A stretch of DNA of 64,000 nucleotides from Lethocerus indicus (GCA_019843655.1 JACDQD010000003.1:25222224-25286223), one strand, 5' to 3'; numbered from the stretch's first letter, positions 12,906-25,155 are shown. Made by a program: numbers and translations. The notes: a model not told the origin generated them from the sequence alone.

Positions 12906-15900
12906 ATTATGGAACTCGCCGGTATTTTCTGTTGCGGACGAGAGGACGGCCCACCCCCAATGCGGTTTCTGTTCTTTACCGCTCCCACCCCACCGCCACC
13001 CTTCATATAACCGTCCGGGGAGAGTTATAATTCGTGATAATCATACTTCTAACGGTCCCACTTGTAGGGCAGCAAAGAATATCAGGGGACAGGAGCTACA
13101 AAGCCAGTCGACGTCGGCCAATTACTATGGAATGGTGAAATACCTATCTTAAAAGTTTCGAAGGATTTAAGAGAAAATTATTAATGTCATAATATTCTTA
13201 AATATTAGACTAGTCTTAAATATAGAATATTAAATATTAGACCACTACGATTTACAAATGCACATTTAAGGCATATTATTCGCTTAAATTGTTAACATAA
13301 ATTGTTTAAATTTTTCGGACGTATTATTAATATTTACCAACAGAGTAATTATTTTGCAATATATTGGCCTAGGAAAATATTTACGATAAGAATAATTTAA
13401 TATTAACGAGTACGACTTCCTCCAGGAGGACAGGAGAAGTCACAAATTCAGACTACTTCAATTCCGGCAACACTTTTAACCTCGACCCTTTTTCTCCCCT
13501 TCGTTGTTTTTTTATTCGCGAAAGAAACCTTGTTTCTGCCCCTCCCCTAGCCCACGCCAACAACCCTTGATAGAGGAGGCAGCCCGGGAGTTATTTTCCG
13601 TGCGAAGAGAATGAGAGGAAGCCGGCAGGAGGAAGAACGCGAGAAATTGAGAAAATAAGACAGGGGAAGGGGTTGGGGGACGGGGGAAGGGAAAGTATCC
13701 TTCCGTTTTAGAGCGCTGGCTCGGCAACGCGATACCTCCTCGCCCGTCGCTCTAGTTTCACCTGAGCGAAAAACCCACCGTCTCTGCGAACATTTTACCG
13801 CCGCTTATAAGCGCCTGTCCAATGGGGGAAGATGAAAAGAAAGGTAACATGTTCGACGCGGAACATCATTTTCTGTAGATTTTCTAATTTTATAGTAGCT
13901 AATATATTTTTTCCACTATTCGATTACATTCCGAGCATCAATTTATAAAGCTGTGCGTGTTCGCAGGTACGTACATGAAATTACTTGACCGGAGTATCCC
14001 CGGTATTTAGCTGAGGGGGTCTTCATTGAAATTTGTAAGGCAGAATCGTGAGTGCAGAAATATAAGGAGGCTAGGAAAACGGGATAAAGTGTAAATGTAC
14101 CAGTCTGCAAATAAACACTCACAGTCGTCAATGCGAAGTCAAATTTACGAGAGCAATAATTATCTGCGAAATCGCCTTTAATTTTGTAATATAACATTTC
14201 TACAAGCGTTCTTCTGTGATAATTTACTTATTACAATAAAACATTCAGTTAAATCGCGAGTTCTTAAAGCTTACATAGGTTTTAAACCATAATCCGTATT
14301 AGGATAAGTAATTACCGAAAAACCTTTAATTATAGCGCCTAAAGTAGCTCTATTACAGGTGTATTTGTGATAACAGTATCAATGTTTACACAAAATTTTA
14401 GAAAACTTTCTTGTCCTGTATGTTCAATAATTATTCTCTTACTCATGCCTGCGCTATATGCAGAATTTCCGTATAGTGCGAGCTCGGTTACAGTGCTAGG
14501 CGGTGAAGGGTAGTTCAGCCACCCCCAGTTGGGTTCACAGTCAATGGTACGGGGACAGATGTTCCCGGCATTAGCCGTACACGCTCATCAGGAGAGCAGG
14601 TGGGCAAACACAGCGGCGTTGAATATTCGGCCCCGGAGGGTATCACTTAATACCGGAGGGTAACACTTAATCGTTCTCCTCGAATCAATCTACCCTTGTT
14701 CGAAAGGCAGACGTTATGAACATAGTAGCATTCGGTGCAATCGGGCTTCTTCACTACTGAATTAACATCAATTTTTAATAATTTTCTAGTGTACTTAGGA
14801 TAACACGGATATATTGCACATTATTTCGGAAAACGGACAATGAAATAGGGTATTTTGAGATTAAAGCTGGAACTCCTCATGTCTAGGAACTTAAAGTATC
14901 AAAACGGTTGGCGTGGACGGGTAGTCTTTGTACCTCTGTCTCCGTACGGGCGCAGAGCGGCTTTGTCTCCCGGTTCCCCTAAACTTACAGATCATTGGAC
15001 CAGCAAAAGGACAGCCCGTCCCGGATTCAAGTAAAGTACGATTTGGAGCTTGGGAAGAAACTGTCCGAGCGGAATTTCGGTCGGATAGAGCGGCGTTGTC
15101 ACAACACGGACGATTAGAGACGTCCAGGCACATTTTTATTGTTAATTTCTTATTACGAAAACATTATTTTTCGGCTGAAACGATTTATTTTAGGTGTCGT
15201 GCAAAGGACCAAAACCATAAAATCTTATATCGAAAATTGAGAATTGAGACAAATCCATTATTTCCGATCATTTAAATAGTTGTATTGACTTTGCCAGTAT
15301 TGCTTTTTTCCAACATTCGATTTTTTAGGAGTACCTGATATTACCTTTGGAATATATAGGGAAATTTTTACATCCTATAAGCTCTCAAATTCGTAAGATA
15401 TGTTGATAACCTTAAATTCGTGACGATTTCAGATGAATTAATTTCTTGAAGTCTAGAATCACTTTAGCGCTCAATCACTAAAGAAAATCCAATCTTGGAG
15501 TAATCGCATCGCAAGCAATGAGTTATTCCAAATTTAACAGTATATTTTAATTTAAAGAAATGCTTTAATTTCTGTTCGAGGAAAATATGATGGAATGCAA
15601 TAGTTTGTTTCTTTGATCACACTCCACTACTAATGGCTCCTAAAATATCCTGCAGTCTCGCAACTCGAATTGTTCCGTCTTCCGAGGCAATAAAACCCCC
15701 GAAGTACCGCCGCCGGCTTCAAGAAATTTACGACGTATTTGTGATATTGGCAAAAAATTAGAATAAGGGAGGCAAAAATATCCGAGTTGAAATTCCTCGA
15801 CCGACGAAAATGGAAACGCGGGGACCTGTTTTTTATTTGAACAATTAATAAAACTATGTAAAGGTCTCACGCGAGACCCCGGCTAGACATTATTATATAG

Positions 15901-16583
15901 ATATATTTTTTCGTCCACGAATTCATAGCATACAGTTATGAACTATATTTATGTCTATATCAGCAGTCAGATAAGTATCTCATTTGCCATTTCTGGTCAC
16001 CAAACGGAAAATACCTGGCTGTGTGTTGTTACCTAGTTTATTTCCCATAGCGCTCTACTTCACGATAGTCAAATTTCGAAATTTCATGCGGAATAATTGA
16101 CGTACATTAATTCAATGCCTTCTTTATGGACCGATAAAAACGTCTATAAACCGTGCTATTTCTCCGGCCCTATTCTACTCTGGTCTCCACTGTAATGACG
16201 AAACTTAATAGGATTGAACGGATGCTGTGACATACGATATGATCTTCCCTTCCTTCGATATACTGTAAATATGATGTGTCGACAACATTCAAAATCTCTG
16301 TTAATCTCTGTTCTTATCTTACTGGGTTACTTGAATTATCCAAAAACGCGGGTGGTGGCGGAAAATTTTATCTTTGACAACTTATTATAATTGTATTTTG
16401 GCACTATTGCAAATTGCCTTATACAACTATTGGGCATTGAATTTACTGGTTACATTTTCAGAAGCAAACACTGAAACGATTCTTTCTGTAGGCGCACGGG
16501 AATTCTTGTTCGCCGGTTGAGTGAATATGCCCGCCAGTTCAGTCCCCGGCTGCTCACTTCGTTACGGTGTATTTCGCGGAATA
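12902..16583. other. Intergenic block
   Basis: AT-rich sequence with a purine-rich, GC-richer patch at about 13490-13760 and another at 14480-14660. A 20-base tandem duplication occurs at 14633-14672. No coding or RNA gene was recognised. Confidence 0.5.
14633..14672 (+). repeat. Two-copy 20-base tandem repeat
   Basis: The unit ccggagggtatcacttaata (14633-14652) is followed immediately by a copy that differs at two positions (14653-14672). It is a local duplication without recognised function. Confidence 0.75.
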
Positions 16584-16790
16584 TTTTGTTTACGAAACAG
16601 CTCGCGTATGGAACAGTCGCACGATTTTTGGAGGATCATGTTCTCTTCGGGGCTGGATGCCGAAGAAAATAAATTATTCATAACAGGAGTGGGCCCCAAT
16701 TTATACGGAGGAGCCCTGCTTGTCATGTTGAATTTTATTTGCACCGTCATATTTATTCATGCGTATTTCATCTTTCCATTAGCAATTATA
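16584..16790 (+). repeat. Left arm of a diverged inverted repeat pair
   Basis: The core at 16662-16760 aligns to the reverse complement of 18048-18142. Exact blocks include the 17-base aataaattattcataac, tgttgaat and the 14-base tcatatttattcat, in the same order in both arms. By hand count about 77 of 90 aligned positions agree. Weaker similarity reaches left to a shared tacgaaac near 16591. In both arms the aligned frame stays open across indels and reads NKLFITG, then a hydrophobic stretch ending in CTxIFIH. This arm lies in an open frame of 139 codons (16521-16940). It may be an inverted-repeat arm of an unknown element, a duplicated conserved element, or a coding relic. Confidence 0.75.
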
Positions 16791-18019
16791 TACCTGCTGA
16801 TCTGTTGTAGGCTCGGAATTAGTTCTCAAAGCGGGTTCGAATATAACCAGTCGGGCAAAATTACAAGGTTGAAGGAAATATGTATATTTTTAGATATAGA
16901 CTGTAATCAAATAATTTTAAAGCACCGCGCTTTGACTTAAATTAAATTTATGTTCCATTTTTCACTTTCATGTCAGTTTTAATGTAAAATGATTGATTAA
17001 AATTGGAATCAGTGCTAACTCTTAAGAACAATGCCGCGAAGGAAACAATAGAAACAAGAATAACTCCTTTAATTTTATTGATCGCTCCAACAACGTGTAT
17101 GTGTCTATAATTACTATTATGTGTATTATTCAAAAATTACTGATCGGAATTATTACCCAAATACGCTTACAGGTCCTATTATAGTTCGTACTTGTGGAGT
17201 TGTAAAATGAACTCATAGGTGTTGCGGCCGATTCGGGCGTTGTACGAGGTGCGTAGGAGTATATTATTAGAGGGAGTATATTATTAACAATCGAATTTTC
17301 TCCGTTCGACTCCTCCTCCTCTTCCTATGTTCTCCCAATTACTGGGGGCCCCGACATCTCCCGTCGCCCAAGCCCAGGCGTAGTCCCCGCACAAACCCCG
17401 TCAAATTTTAAACCGGACAAGACCTAAATAAAATTATAATCAGTGGCCCTTTCCACCCGTCCACGGCGGCATATCACAGGTTTACGACTACGAAGTTCAC
17501 GCCGATCAACAGAGAACTATAAACCTGAATTTCGTATCCATAAAAACTAATCTCCCGATCTGTTTACCTTGCAATATTAATTAGATTGAATGTGGCAATA
17601 ATCAAAAGTTATTTAACCGTACAGCGATGTATAATATTTTTGCCCTGTTTTAAAATCCTCTATATAAACAGAAAGAATAGAACAGTTATAATCTTATAGA
17701 TATTGAACTATGTGAACGCTGGTGACAGTGGGGGATATTGTCAGTCGAGGCCCTGAAATATGAGATCCAGTTTAACTCGTGTTGGCACCAATATTTCTAA
17801 TGGCTGACCTCCTTCTGATCGGCGACTGAAATTGTTCTACGTCCGGAGTTCAAATTAGCCGTTAGGCCACAGTCACAGAGTAATTTACATGTGCTCCTAA
17901 CCACCGACGCGTTCCCCAGTCCAGTTGCCATAACGACATTTCGCTTTGTCGATACCAGCATCGGACGTTTACATCGCCGAACATCGAGCTCGAATGTCGA
18001 CAGTCGAGTTTGAGATTCT
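16791..18019. other. Spacer between the inverted arms
   Basis: About 1.2 kb, AT-rich at both ends and GC-richer at about 17220-17480. It contains a spaced 13-base direct repeat, gagtatattatta, at 17257-17269 and 17274-17286. No transposase, exon or RNA gene was recognised inside. If the arms are terminal repeats of an element, this is its interior and it carries no recognisable coding sequence. Confidence 0.5.
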
Positions 18020-18180
18020 TTAATTCGCAGAAGGGAAAAAAAGAATTATGAATAAATATGAGTGTGCAAATAATATTCAACAAGGTATGAAGAACGGCCC
18101 CGAGGTATAAAATTGGCCCCGTTATGAATAATTTATTCTTCCTCCCCACCCCACCACTCCGGTTTCGTAATAACAGCATA
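18020..18180 (-). repeat. Right arm of a diverged inverted repeat pair
   Basis: This is the reverse-complement partner of 16584-16790, with core 18048-18142. Read on the minus strand it lies in a 119-codon open frame (17862-18221) and encodes LLRN, then NKLFITGPILYLG and LLNIICTLIFIH. These match the plus-strand reading of the left arm in the same frame. Relative to the left arm it lacks about 45 bases between LRN and NKLF. Neither arm has a start site or a known protein family that I can name. Confidence 0.75.
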
Positions 18181-19008
18181 GGCCTTTTATTAGTGTTCGG
18201 ACCTAGTAGTACATAACTCATAAAAACACACTTCTTGAGAAGCCAAGTTTGTAATTAAATGTTCGAAATAAATAACTAAGTTTACGAGGATTTAATAAGT
18301 GACCTACATACCTGACTGGCCGTGCTGAAAACATTCTATTCTTTGTTTAGTATTGTTTAACAGGCGAAAGATATTTTTAATGAGTCGTAATTAAATTTTA
18401 TGAGAGGCTCTTTTGCAGACTGCTCCGGTTGCAACGGCCTTCTTTATTACCCTTATCGTGAATAATTATTCTTTTGCGTTTATACATAACTGTCAACAAA
18501 ATTATTTAAATGAATGCTGGTGTTACTAATTAAAATGTTAATTCCAAAGAAACGATTATAAAGAATAGTACTCACTTTACTTCCATATGTTACACTTGCA
18601 TTTAAGTGGAACATTATTTTTTAGTGTTCATGTGATATATGAGAATTGATTGCATAAGGTTAATATTCCTACAGAAGTTCTAGTTTTAAATCGGTTTAAT
18701 TTTTATAATTGTTACAAAATTTATTGTTGTTCTCTTCTTATAAACAATTGAATTTTTGCTGTTCATTCCAACGTTGTCTATGGAATTACATTCCTAGCTA
18801 TTTTTGGCTATTTTTGTAGAACAATTTAAATGTTTGCTTTTTCATTTTCGTGTCCCATGAAATTGAGTCGTACTTATTGTTTGGGCTTGGGATTTTATAC
18901 AGTGGCGTTTAAATTTAATCATTTCTAACCCCAGGGCTTTTCCTTCCCATAAGGGGTAGCTTCCGGCCCGTAATTGGATTTCCGGTGAGAGTGAGGAACA
19001 AGTGAGTC

Positions 19009-19010
<2 letters not shown>
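18181..19010. other. AT-rich intergenic block
   Basis: No gene, RNA or repeat was recognised apart from short AT-rich words. The stop density is high in all frames. Confidence 0.55.

Positions 19011-19044
<34 letters not shown>
19011..19044. repeat. (AG)17 microsatellite
   Basis: About 34 bases of uninterrupted AG on the plus strand. On the minus strand it appears as a Ser-Leu repeat in an open frame, which is an artefact. Confidence 0.95.
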
Positions 19045-19049
<5 letters not shown>

Positions 19050-21032
19050 AAAGAGAGTCCGTTACTGCAAGATCCACACTCTTCTTCAGGTTTAATTCTT
19101 TTCTATTTATAAACGCGGATATTATTTTATTTATTTTCCTTAATGAAATGAATTTCTCTTTACTGAAAGGTTTTAAGAAGTTATACATTTTTCAGGGAAA
19201 TATTTCCAACAGTAACTTGCACTATAAAAAGGTTATACAGTATTTAATTGGGCCTTTTCATGCGCGCATTCAGACCTCAGGAATGTCAATTGAAATTCCC
19301 ACGAAATCATAACACAGTTTTTCGACTAGGTTTCTTATTTAATCATTTTTAATCATAGGGCGAAATTCTAATGAGGAAATTGTATCTTACGATTCAGTTT
19401 CCTAATCTCGGGAGCTGTTCGTTCGACAGTTTCACGACGAGGGATCTTGGCAGTTGATGGATACGGCGGTTGGGTGAAGTATCCTCCCTATCCCCAGATA
19501 CATTGCATAAAAGTGGAGCCTAAGGTGAATTTTATGGTCCCAGCAAGGCGCCATCAAAAATGCATGGACGGGGCCCTCCCATGTGGCGAAAAGTTGAAAG
19601 TAGAGTGGGGCCGGTGGAGCAGTTTGGGGTGTGTGTAAATAGTTCACAAACGCCGCCTCCACGGCCCGCCCTCATAATGAGAACGAACTGCCCGCGCTGA
19701 TTTGACTTTAAACACGGCCCTTAATACGCCACCGGGATAAATTCATGTGGCGATATTGTGTTTCCGGGAAGGATTTGTATTTGGGGCCCTCGTAACTTTG
19801 AATTAGAGCCTATGTTTTAAGGAAGCCGCGACACCTTTACGGAGGATTTGCCATTTTCAGTGATACAGAGAGTTGTATCATGACAGTTATTTCGTAACTC
19901 CCCTGAAATCAATTCAGATTGAATCACGATTTGAAGTGAAAAGTTATCAGCTGGAAAATAATATTAATAATCAATTTAAAGGTGGCAAAATATTGTCACC
20001 GCCCTTTTCATCCTTTCGTTAAACAGTCAGGCAAGAAACGTTAACGTGTTTGCCCCACCCCCGGCCCCCTTTAAAAGTGTCTGTCGCTTGTGATATTGAA
20101 AAGCCTACATGATCCGAGCTCGTAAACGGGACATTATCCGTGAAGTTATGGACTTTGCGTGTTTTCTGCGCTTTATTCCGCAATTTATTTTTTTTCGTGT
20201 GCGTTCTGCCGTTGTTTTTAAATTTCATTAATTATTTATCGCGAAATGAAATCGGTGTATTTTACAATCTAAAGACCAAATTCCCCCCCGGGACCGTAAC
20301 GTAAACATTAATGGAATAACATGTTTTCAGTTTTAATTTAACTTGGTCCACTCCCCTCCTCGAAACTTTTGGAGCCAATTGATTGAGGACCTCGGAAACT
20401 GTTTTTTTTTTATTTATTGCGCTCGGCCAACCTTCCGGAGTTAAATTGAAAATTTTCTTCGGGTGTTTTATATTTGTTCCATGTTTTGCTTGATCGATTT
20501 TAATTTTTGTTGAACAGGAAACTACCGTATTGTGCTATTATGCCCTCCGGCCTTTCCACCGTTTAATAAATCACGAAGTTTAATCTAGTCTTCACTCGTT
20601 AAAATATAATTTGTTTATTAAGTTTTCCTCTTTCTCATACTTAAATAACGATCCGTCATTTTATTTTACGTATATTCTGTGCCGTACTGTTAAAAACTAT
20701 ATATGTTTAAAATGATCATATACCTGTGCGGGAGAGGATTATATGAAAACACTAAGCTATTCCAGTCTATTACAGAGGTTAGGAAACCGAAGGATGGTTC
20801 CGTCACAGTGATGTCCGGAGGAGAGGCCAATAGTCGCAACGACAGCGTTGTTGAGTTAACTGGACATTTGTGTTGGGGCTCGGGGCCTGAACTAAAAGAG
20901 AGACGTGACCAAATGCCCCGGCACTAATTAAGGCCCTTCGGCCGAGCAAACTTCGCCTAATCGTATTCGACACTCGGGTCCCCAATTAACTGATCCCAAT
21001 GAATAACCGAATTACCGATTTCAGGAGTGTAC
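19045..21032. other. Intergenic block
   Basis: A mixture of AT-rich sequence and GC-richer patches at about 19440-19800 and 20780-20990. The open frames at 19447-19638 (plus) and 19432-19662 (minus) are antisense to each other and neither shows a known domain. Confidence 0.5.
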
Positions 21033-21102
21033 GGCCATTCCTGGTCCCTATATCGCGAATCGGAACGATTATCACCCGAGATCCAACTGAGCTATGATGG
21101 TC
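21033..21102 (-). pseudogene. tRNA-like relic, Ile-GAT-like
   Basis: Read on the minus strand, the segment starts with gaccatc, then atagctcagttgg, which is a close match to a tRNA D-arm and A box. A tgataa stretch in the anticodon region would read GAT (isoleucine). The end, aatggcc, pairs with the start at about five of seven positions. A proper T-arm with GGTTCGANTCC is missing; only gttccgattcgc is present. It is therefore not a functional tRNA gene. It may be a decayed tRNA copy, the head of a tRNA-derived SINE, or a coincidental match. Confidence 0.3.
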
Positions 21103-22148
21103 GAGAGCAGCGAAAGTTTCCGGCATTTAAAGTAGAATAAATTTTAAGCCCGGTTTTTCCATTGTTTCGGTTACTATTGCACTAGTGTACGCAACATGTG
21201 AATTTTACAAGATTATGCAACTATTTCAAAATGATTGAGTGCTTCCTGTACAGATCTTACGTATCCGGTACGTATATTAACGCCAACGTATACATCACGA
21301 TTTCACAAGCAGCCGAACGCATTCCGACGGCGGTCAATGACGAGGTTTATTACGAGCCGAGTGCGAGGGGCCGGCACCCTTACGCCAGTGCCCAGTCAGA
21401 TTACCATATTTGGGATTGTTCCCTCCTCGAATTCCATATTTGGGATTGTTTGCATTCCAAATGGGAACAACGACGAGTTATTTCCCACCCGGTACAAGCC
21501 AACTGCGGACCTGTTGAAATTCTTTCTCCAGTTTAATTAACAACCCCTATCGGTGGATATTTCGTAAATGTCTCACGCCTTATATCCAACTATTAATACA
21601 GACGTCCGTCAATTAAGCCTAATCGAGAAATTTCTAATCCGATTGTTTTGACTTTACACGATTTTACACGATTCTATTGCGGCTCACTTATGTGTCCTGT
21701 TCGTGCCCTAAAACTGTGTCGGCAGCTGCAGCGAAACGAGCGCAGTATATCGCTTGAAAATATCGTCAGGCTACAATAGAAGAACGCGTTTTTCTTATGG
21801 AACGGGCAAGAACAAACGGAGAAAATAAATAAGCGGGATGAGGGTAGATGTTAGGGGTATGAGGGAGGGGCTGCTCCTCCTGAAATCCCGCCCGTATTTG
21901 TCAGCCGAGCTACGGTACGGTAAGGTACGCGCCAGCCACCGTAATATCCCCCGACCAGATAAACATAGCCCTTTATATACGTTTTCAAGAAATACACTCG
22001 GAGGACGTCCACGGGTCCTCGGAAACGGACGCTATTGTGGAGAAGGAACGACCAGAATGGGTAAGCAGCTCGACCATTTCCGCTCCGCCGCCGGCCTTAA
22101 TAATTTAAATGATAAACTGCCTTGAAATAAAGTAAACATCGCACTAAA
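21103..22148. other. Intergenic block with short local duplications
   Basis: Contains the 30-base-period repeat at 21404-21450 and a ten-base tandem duplication (tttacacgat, 21653-21672). The overlapping plus-strand frames at 21198-21540 show no known domain. A GC-richer stretch lies at about 21830-22100. Confidence 0.5.
21404..21450 (+). repeat. Direct repeat of 17 bases, period 30
   Basis: The sequence ccatatttgggattgtt occurs at 21404-21420 and again, identically, at 21434-21450. The intervening 13 bases are unique. It looks like a short local duplication or a pair of identical protein-binding sites. Confidence 0.8.
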
Positions 22149-22180
22149 CTGTCGGCATTCAACGCGGTAAAGGCCGACAG
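22149..22180. other. Stem-loop, 8 base pairs
   Basis: The segment ctgtcggc (22149-22156) is the exact reverse complement of gccgacag (22173-22180), with a 16-base loop. There is no downstream T-run and no recognisable RNA family. Confidence 0.4.
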
Positions 22181-25031
22181 AATGCTTCGCACATTTCCCT
22201 TTGAATGCGCACCTTCTATTTACAATATTACCTAGCATTAACGGGCAGTTAAAATGCGACGGTAGGTACTTAAGCTTGTATAATTAGAATTTATTATTGT
22301 TGTCACATAAATAAAAGTGTAAGCCAACTGTTACACTTATGTTAATATTAACATTTTTATTTACCCTTAAGTACGAACTATTTTTATTGTTAGCATTAAA
22401 CACAGATTCTTCGTCTATCTACCATACAAATCCTGGGAAACATTCGAACAGCGAATTTCGTTATCATTTTCTGAACGTAACTGCCAGTATTATTGGATTC
22501 TATTTTTCTCTAACGTTTTTAAATATGCTAATAAAATAAGAGTTATTCAAACCCATTGATTTGACAAAATGTCGCAATAGTTAGAATTATTAAACAATGA
22601 AAAGCAACAATGGGACGATCTGAGAAAAAATCGAGAATATGCATTAAAATACGTAATAACAATGATGGTTGTTATCTGTGCACAAATATTTCGATATGAT
22701 TGAAACCGCTTATCATTTTTTGACATTTAGAGATTTTAAATGGGCATTCAGCAGCGCCCACCTGTTGACTCGCGGCCTCGTACTCGTCGTTACAAACGTG
22801 CTCGTATATTTTTATTGAGGTTCCGGTAAAATAAAGAAGAAAAACTGATATCAAAAAATAAATTTAATACAGAAGGCGTTATTAGTCTAATATATAGGAC
22901 AAAATTACAGGTGTTCGAAGTCATATAAAACTGTAGTGTGTAATACGAACGAAAATTAAACAGATTAATAGATTCGATGAGTTTATTATAAAACCAATGC
23001 TAACCAAAGCCAACGATATTAAAATATCAACATTATGTGACGAGGTATTAATCTACTAAAGAAAATATGCGGGTTTCTCCTATAAACATTACATACTAAA
23101 TTTTCAAATAAGAGACAAAGTAATATAAAACAAACTAAGTGTTTGTCGGATTGAGAAATAGAGGGCAAGAATTAGGCTAGAATAAATAAATAACTTCAGA
23201 AGTTAATGTTAAGGTAACAGTCGCTAGGCAGTATTGCTTTCACACATGCGACCCAGACGAGAGAATGAACTGAAACTAAAAAGAAAGGGAACAAAAAAGC
23301 GCAGCAGATCGGAGTATTTCGCGGGTGTGTCCGCTCGTGTTCGGATTAAGGCCGTAAAATATGATTCGAAAACCCGATCGTATTTCTGAATCTGGGAGCG
23401 TTTTCCCCCCCTCTCCCTTTTTTATTTTGCCCCAAAGCAATAAACTAATTCGGGCCGACCAAGCAAAACTCGGCCACTATATTGAAACAATATATTAAAA
23501 CGCCTTATTGTTCATCGGCCCACAGCAGCCGACGTTCGCCGTCCCCGCCACCTCAAGCCCCCTGAATCTGCAACTTCAACCACTGCCCAACTTACACTTT
23601 ATTTTTCCTGTTCCTTCACACTTCTTTTTGTTATTCTCCCGTCGCCGCTGCCCGTAATGTCCTCCGGTAACGCGTCCAGAACCGGTCCCTAAAGTCGGCT
23701 ATTTATGCGACGGCCCCCGTTGTGCATTGGGCTGCACTTTCTATGTATGTCGGAGTTGCGATATTTTAGTTTTCTTTACTATTCAGAATTCAGAATAAGA
23801 CGCCAGGCATTCTCGGCCGAATAAACCGGTTGTCGTAAGACCACATGGCCGATTTAAACTACCGAAATTCTCTTTCCAGTGTGGTAAGAGTGTTATTTCA
23901 CTGAAAATAAATGTATTAATCGAAAATTACTGATTACGGTGAAATTGAAGATTACCCACTCGATGGAAATAATAGAAGATCACGAATAATGACTATAAAT
24001 AAATAAGGATACTGTGTGTATATACAAATATACACACACTATATATCGTTCGGAATATTACATATGAACATAACATGAGATTATAATTTCTCGTTTTTCT
24101 GTGTGATTTAAGTTTTAGGATATATGACACCATTACTCAAAGTTATCAATTTTAAAGAAATATAAACTAGTAAATTATCCAGTCTTAATTTCGTTAATGT
24201 AATTACTTATAGATAGAATCGAATAAACCATTAGTGCTATTAGAATCAATAACATTAAATCACATCGAGCCTTTATGTTTTTCTCCGGACATTCATTGGC
24301 ACTCAAAATAGGTGAAAAGGAGTTAGAAAACCTGTAGCGAGAAGGGTAAGTAATAATTTCGTTAAGCTACACAACAGAGAGAACCGGGTGTCACGGCCAC
24401 TTAGGGGCGGAATTTTTCACGCCCCATAAAAAACAAAAACAAAAGCAGAACAAAGAATTACTTCACGTAGGTTTACTGCGGGTCGACTTTTGTCTCGGTT
24501 ATTCAACACGAGAGGGCCTAGCGCACTTTCCCCGCTTGTTGTTATATAGAGTTGCGCGTTTCCAATCCGCCGGTTTTTATTTCAGTTTTTTTTTTATTTT
24601 TTCAACCCCCGACCGAGCGTCCGCCCCGCGTCCGTATATCCCGTATGCAATATTCATGGGTTAATAAGAGTTGGGGCCCCGCCGCATCCCTCGACCGACC
24701 TATCGCCTTTCATAATACGCCAGTCGCTGAATACTGAAAGCAATTTGAACCCGCTGGAAAATTCAGTAGTTTTCATCTTTCGGTCAATCTCGGAGGTCGA
24801 TGCGGTCGTGGGATGGTCCCCCCCCCCCACCACCGATACGTTCTGTTATAATTCACTCACGCCCCTGCCCGATAATAGAGTCGAAATTCGGGAAAGAGCC
24901 CCGGCTTAACTGGAATTTTTCTAAACGGAACCGGTTTAAATTTTTTTGATTCTAAATTTCGATTGAGTATACACAATTTTCGAAGGAGTGACGCCTTTAT
25001 ATAATATTCTACAAACAGGATTGCTTATTCA
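22181..25031. other. Intergenic block
   Basis: Strongly AT-rich at 22240-23220 and 23880-24360, with GC-richer stretches at about 23330-23740 and 24490-24900. A C11 homopolymer is at 24818-24828. An inverted repeat of ten base pairs (tgtgtgtata with tatacacaca, 24013-24038) is built from alternating purine-pyrimidine sequence. No gene was recognised. Confidence 0.5.
24013..24038. repeat. Alternating GT/TA inverted repeat
   Basis: The arm tgtgtgtata (24013-24022) pairs with tatacacaca (24029-24038) over a six-base loop. It is probably a compound dinucleotide microsatellite that happens to be self-complementary. Confidence 0.5.
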
Positions 25032-25155
25032 GATGGCTTTTCGCCATCGTCAGAAGAATTCCACCGGCAAAAAGCACTAATGCAGGTTGTCACTGTACCA
25101 ATGGCATTGCCGACAGGTTGCTTCGTCGGCAGCGTGACGTGGCTAAGCGCGTCAC
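25032..25155. other. Cluster of three perfect small hairpins
   Basis: Three perfect stems occur within 124 bases: gatggc/gccatc (25032-25048, loop 5), tgccgac/gtcggca (25108-25131, loop 10) and gtgacg/cgtcac (25134-25155, loop 10). Just downstream is the ten-base palindrome ccggtaccgg near 25191-25202. The clustering suggests a structured RNA or a set of palindromic protein sites. No known RNA family is recognised, and the stems are individually short. Confidence 0.35.

Noticed and set aside
12821..13006. Minus-strand open frame with an Arg-Glu run
   Set aside because: The run is the translation of the (CT)n microsatellite, not a real charged-repeat protein.
16826..16850. gggttcgaat, a tRNA B-box-like word
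   Set aside because: There is no A box or cloverleaf at the expected distance upstream.
21176..21198. tattgcact, matching the start of miR-92 family microRNAs
   Set aside because: The match stops after nine bases and no complementary arm for a precursor hairpin is present nearby.
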